A stretch of 7,975 nt of DNA from an uncultured Bacteroidales bacterium (GTDB lineage Bacteria; Bacteroidota; Bacteroidia; Bacteroidales; P3), in contig CAMURW010000059.1 in assembly GCA_947097635.1 (NCBI GenBank), forward strand, positions 1 to 7,975. Direction: 5' to 3'. How positions within the stretch are numbered: the stretch's first letter is position 1; every line of letters begins with the position of its first letter. This document shows positions 5,937 through 7,975 of this stretch, piece by piece. Under the pieces are notes generated by a model. It was not told where the DNA came from. It saw nothing but the letters and a program-made list of their open reading frames with translations, and searched no databases. The translations under genes and the position numbers were made by a program.

Positions 5937-7722
5937 GAATAACATCCGCAATTTTAGCATCATTGCCCACATAGACCACGGCAAAAGCACTCTCGCCGAC
6001 CGTATGCTGGAAATGACCAAGACCGTCTCGCAACGCGAGATGGAAAATCAGGTGCTGGACAATATGGACTTAGAACGCGAGCGCGGCATCACTATCAAGA
6101 GTCACGCCATACAGATGGACTACATGCTGGATGGGCAGAAATACGTACTTAACCTCATCGACACTCCCGGTCACGTGGACTTCTCCTACGAGGTGAGCCG
6201 CGCCATAGCAGCTTGCGAAGGGGTGATACTGGTGGTAGATGCCACTCAGGGTATTCAGGCACAGACCATCAGCAACCTATATCTGGCGCTGGAAAACGAC
6301 CTCACCATCATACCTGTGATGAACAAGATAGACCTAGGCAGCGCCATGCCAGAAGAAGTGGCCGATGAAATCATAGACCTGCTAGGCTGCGAACGCGAGG
6401 AGATACTAAGCTGCAGTGCCAAAACAGGCGTTGGCGTGCCAGAAATATTGGAGGCGATAGTGCACCGCATCCCCGCTCCCAAGGGCAACCCCAACGCTCC
6501 CCTGCAAGCACTCATCTTCGACAGCGTCTTCAACCCTTTCCGCGGCATCATCAGCTACTTCCGCATCTTCAACGGCACACTGAAAACCAGCGACCACGTA
6601 AAGTTCATCAACACCGAGAAAGACTATCACGCCGACGAAATTGGCGTGTTGCGCCTAAACATGGAGCCTCGCAAAGAGCTCAGCGCCGGCAACGTGGGCT
6701 ACATCATCAGTGGCATAAAGTCCAGCAAAGAGGTGAAGGTGGGCGACACTATCACTCATGTGGAAGAACCCTGTGAGAAGGCGATTGAAGGATTCAGCGC
6801 GGTGAAGCCTATGGTGTTCGCCGGCGTATATCCCGTGGACACCGACGACTACGAAGAACTGAGGGCTTCCATAGAGAAGCTGCAGCTCAACGATGCCTCG
6901 CTGACCTTCGAGCCGGAAAGCTCGCTGGCATTGGGCTTCGGATTCCGATGCGGTTTCCTGGGACTGCTGCACATGGAAGTAGTGCAGGAACGCCTCACAC
7001 GCGAGTTCAACATGGACGTCATCACCACCATCCCCAACGTGCAATACAAAGTAACGCTGACCAACGGCGAGCAGACAGACGTGTACAACCCCAGTGAGAT
7101 GCCAGAACCCAACACCATCGTCGAAGTTTGCGAGCCCTACATCCACGCACAGATTATCACAAAGGCAGACTTCATTGGTCCTATCATCAAACTGTGCATA
7201 GACAAGCGCGGCATCCTGAAGAGCCAGAATTACCTTACCACCGACCGCATAGAGATGACCTTCGACCTGCCACTGGGAGAAGTGGTATTCGACTTCTACG
7301 ACAAACTGAAAAGCATCTCCAAAGGCTACGCCAGCCTGGACTATTACCTCAACGGCTTTCGCCCTTCCAAACTCGTGAAACTGGAGATACTGCTCAACGG
7401 CGACCCCGTAGATGCACTCTCCACGCTCACCTATGTGGGCAATGCCTACACCATAGGACGTCGTATGTGCGAGAAACTGAAAGAGCTGATACCGCGGCAG
7501 CAGTTCGACATTGCCATACAGGCAGCCATAGGCAGCAAGATTATCGCCCGCGAGACGGTGAAAGCTGTACGCAAAGACGTGACAGCCAAATGCTACGGCG
7601 GCGACATCACCCGCAAGCGCAAACTGCTGGAGAAACAGAAAGAAGGCAAGAAACGCATGCGTCAGGTGTGCAACGTGGAAGTGCCACAGAGCGCCTTCCT
7701 GGCGGTGCTGAAACTAGATTAA
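5935..7722 (+). CDS. lepA: Elongation factor 4 (LepA), back-translocating ribosomal GTPase
   Basis: LepA/EF4 is a cytoplasmic, ribosome-associated translational GTPase that acts on stalled or mistranslocated ribosomes and in 30S maturation. At 595 residues it is full length for the family. The GTPase motifs are in order: P-loop AHIDHGKST (11-19), RERGIT (48-53), DTPGH (76-80, with the catalytic-type His80), NKID (130-133) and SAK (161-163). The EF-G-like domains follow, with LGFGFRCGFLGLLHMEVVQE and its neighbours in the elongation-factor V-like region. The LepA-specific C-terminus is intact (YGGDITRKRKLLEKQKEGKK, then RMRQV near the end). The start is TTG at 5935: the sequence matches the family's N-terminus (NIRNFSIIAHIDHGK) from the second residue on, and an in-frame TGA lies only five codons upstream with no ATG between. 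No Shine-Dalgarno site is evident. It lies 106 bp after the Cys/His-rich gene, beyond a terminator, and so is probably transcribed separately. Confidence 0.98.
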   Translation: MNNIRNFSIIAHIDHGKSTLADRMLEMTKTVSQREMENQVLDNMDLERERGITIKSHAIQMDYMLDGQKYVLNLIDTPGHVDFSYEVSRAIAACEGVILVVDATQGIQAQTISNLYLALENDLTIIPVMNKIDLGSAMPEEVADEIIDLLGCEREEILSCSAKTGVGVPEILEAIVHRIPAPKGNPNAPLQALIFDSVFNPFRGIISYFRIFNGTLKTSDHVKFINTEKDYHADEIGVLRLNMEPRKELSAGNVGYIISGIKSSKEVKVGDTITHVEEPCEKAIEGFSAVKPMVFAGVYPVDTDDYEELRASIEKLQLNDASLTFEPESSLALGFGFRCGFLGLLHMEVVQERLTREFNMDVITTIPNVQYKVTLTNGEQTDVYNPSEMPEPNTIVEVCEPYIHAQIITKADFIGPIIKLCIDKRGILKSQNYLTTDRIEMTFDLPLGEVVFDFYDKLKSISKGYASLDYYLNGFRPSKLVKLEILLNGDPVDALSTLTYVGNAYTIGRRMCEKLKELIPRQQFDIAIQAAIGSKIIARETVKAVRKDVTAKCYGGDITRKRKLLEKQKEGKKRMRQVCNVEVPQSAFLAVLKLD

Positions 7723-7725
7723 GAA

Positions 7726-7827
7726 TCAACCTGCCCGTTGGTGGAAGTAATCTAGAGCATATTTGACATGACCGATGGGCCTACCTGCGAGATACTTGGC
7801 ATCTGCGTTCCACTCGTAAATGCGACT
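7726..7827 (-). pseudogene. Possible decayed C-terminal gene fragment behind lepA
   Basis: A minus-strand frame open from about 7863 to a TGA at 7728-7726 encodes a protein-like stretch including YLAGRPIGHVKYALDYF. Its composition looks more like a real protein than a shadow ORF: it has few rare residues and alternating charged and aromatic positions. There is no ATG, GTG or TTG start, and the frame is closed upstream by a stop at 7866-7864. If it is real, it is the last 33 or so codons of a lost gene, possibly from a mobile element. I do not recognise the family. Chance remains a serious alternative at this length. Confidence 0.3.
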
Positions 7828-7872
7828 TTTTACTGAAAAAGAGATACAAAAGGGGTGATACCGCTACACTAA

Positions 7873-7912
7873 AAAAGAAAGGGACTGCGCTCTCGCGCAG
7901 TCCCTTTCTTTT
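7873..7912. terminator. Bidirectional intrinsic terminator between lepA and a convergent gene
   Basis: An 18-bp perfect stem is formed by 7873-7890 and 7895-7912 around a TCTC loop. The core GGGACTGCGC/GCGCAGTCCC is GC-rich and flanked by AAAAGAAA and TTTCTTTT. The A-tract on one side and T-tract on the other make it work on both strands. It lies 150 bases after lepA on plus and 18 bases after the stop of the minus-strand gene at the window's edge, so it probably ends both transcripts. Confidence 0.9.
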
Positions 7913-7930
7913 CGTTAAGGTTGCTAAAAC

Positions 7931-7975
7931 TTATTTGGCAACATCTTCGGTAGCAGCAGCTGCATTTTCCATAGG
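7931..7975 (-). CDS. 3' end of a minus-strand gene, Ala-rich acidic C-terminus
   Basis: The last 14 codons and TAA stop (7933-7931) of a gene entering from the right edge can be read: PMENAAAATEDVAK. The support is the open frame to the window's end and the strong terminator 18 bases beyond the stop. Ala/Glu-rich tails of this kind occur on Bacteroidota ribosomal proteins such as bS16 and on other abundant proteins, but 14 residues are too few to name it. Confidence 0.6.
   Translation of the reverse strand, partial: PMENAAAATEDVAK

Noticed and set aside
7128..7766. Plus-strand ORF of 212 codons overlapping the end of lepA
   Set aside because: It has an Arg/His/Gln-rich shadow composition within a frame where LepA's conserved C-terminus is clearly the coded protein.

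Overview
The window reads as chromosomal DNA from a member of the Bacteroidota, most likely order Bacteroidales. The evidence is two different type IX secretion (T9SS) C-terminal domains, a Bacteroidota-style ECF sigma factor, AT-rich leaders in place of strong Shine-Dalgarno sites, matches to the TAnnTTTG promoter element, and an IS1380-type transposase remnant of the kind common in gut and oral Bacteroidales. I cannot name a genus from the sequence alone.

Layout: positions 1-547 hold no convincing gene, only several short inverted and tandem repeats and one tiny hydrophobic ORF. Positions 548-4679 are a minus-strand block transcribed right to left: a secreted M1-family metallopeptidase with a type A T9SS tail (4679 to 2250), an ECF sigma factor (2133 to 1585), and a single-pass membrane protein (1519 to 548) that has the layout of an anti-sigma factor but ends in a gliding-motility/T9SS type B domain (CHU_C). 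In front of the sigma gene lies TGAAAC-N17-CGTC, a close match to classic ECF promoters, which suggests that the sigma/anti-sigma pair regulates itself. Positions 4680-5426 are a divergent intergenic region carrying a dead, truncated IS1380-family transposase with an in-frame TGA at a Cys position. Positions 5427-5828 (plus strand) encode a small exported Lys/Ala-rich protein with a Cys/His cluster, closed by an intrinsic terminator. Directly after it come 17-bp tandem repeats and lepA (5935-7722, TTG start). A long hairpin at 7873-7912 separates lepA from the end of a convergent minus-strand gene that leaves the window.

How the parts may work together: the most interesting unit is the sigma/CHU_C membrane-protein pair next to a T9SS cargo enzyme. 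My inference is that the CHU_C domain, displayed in the periplasm by an inner-membrane protein, could report on T9SS state or cell-surface conditions and release the sigma factor. lepA is an ordinary housekeeping gene, but its leader is unusual. The IS remnant and a protein-like fragment just behind lepA show that the intergenic regions have collected mobile or decayed DNA.
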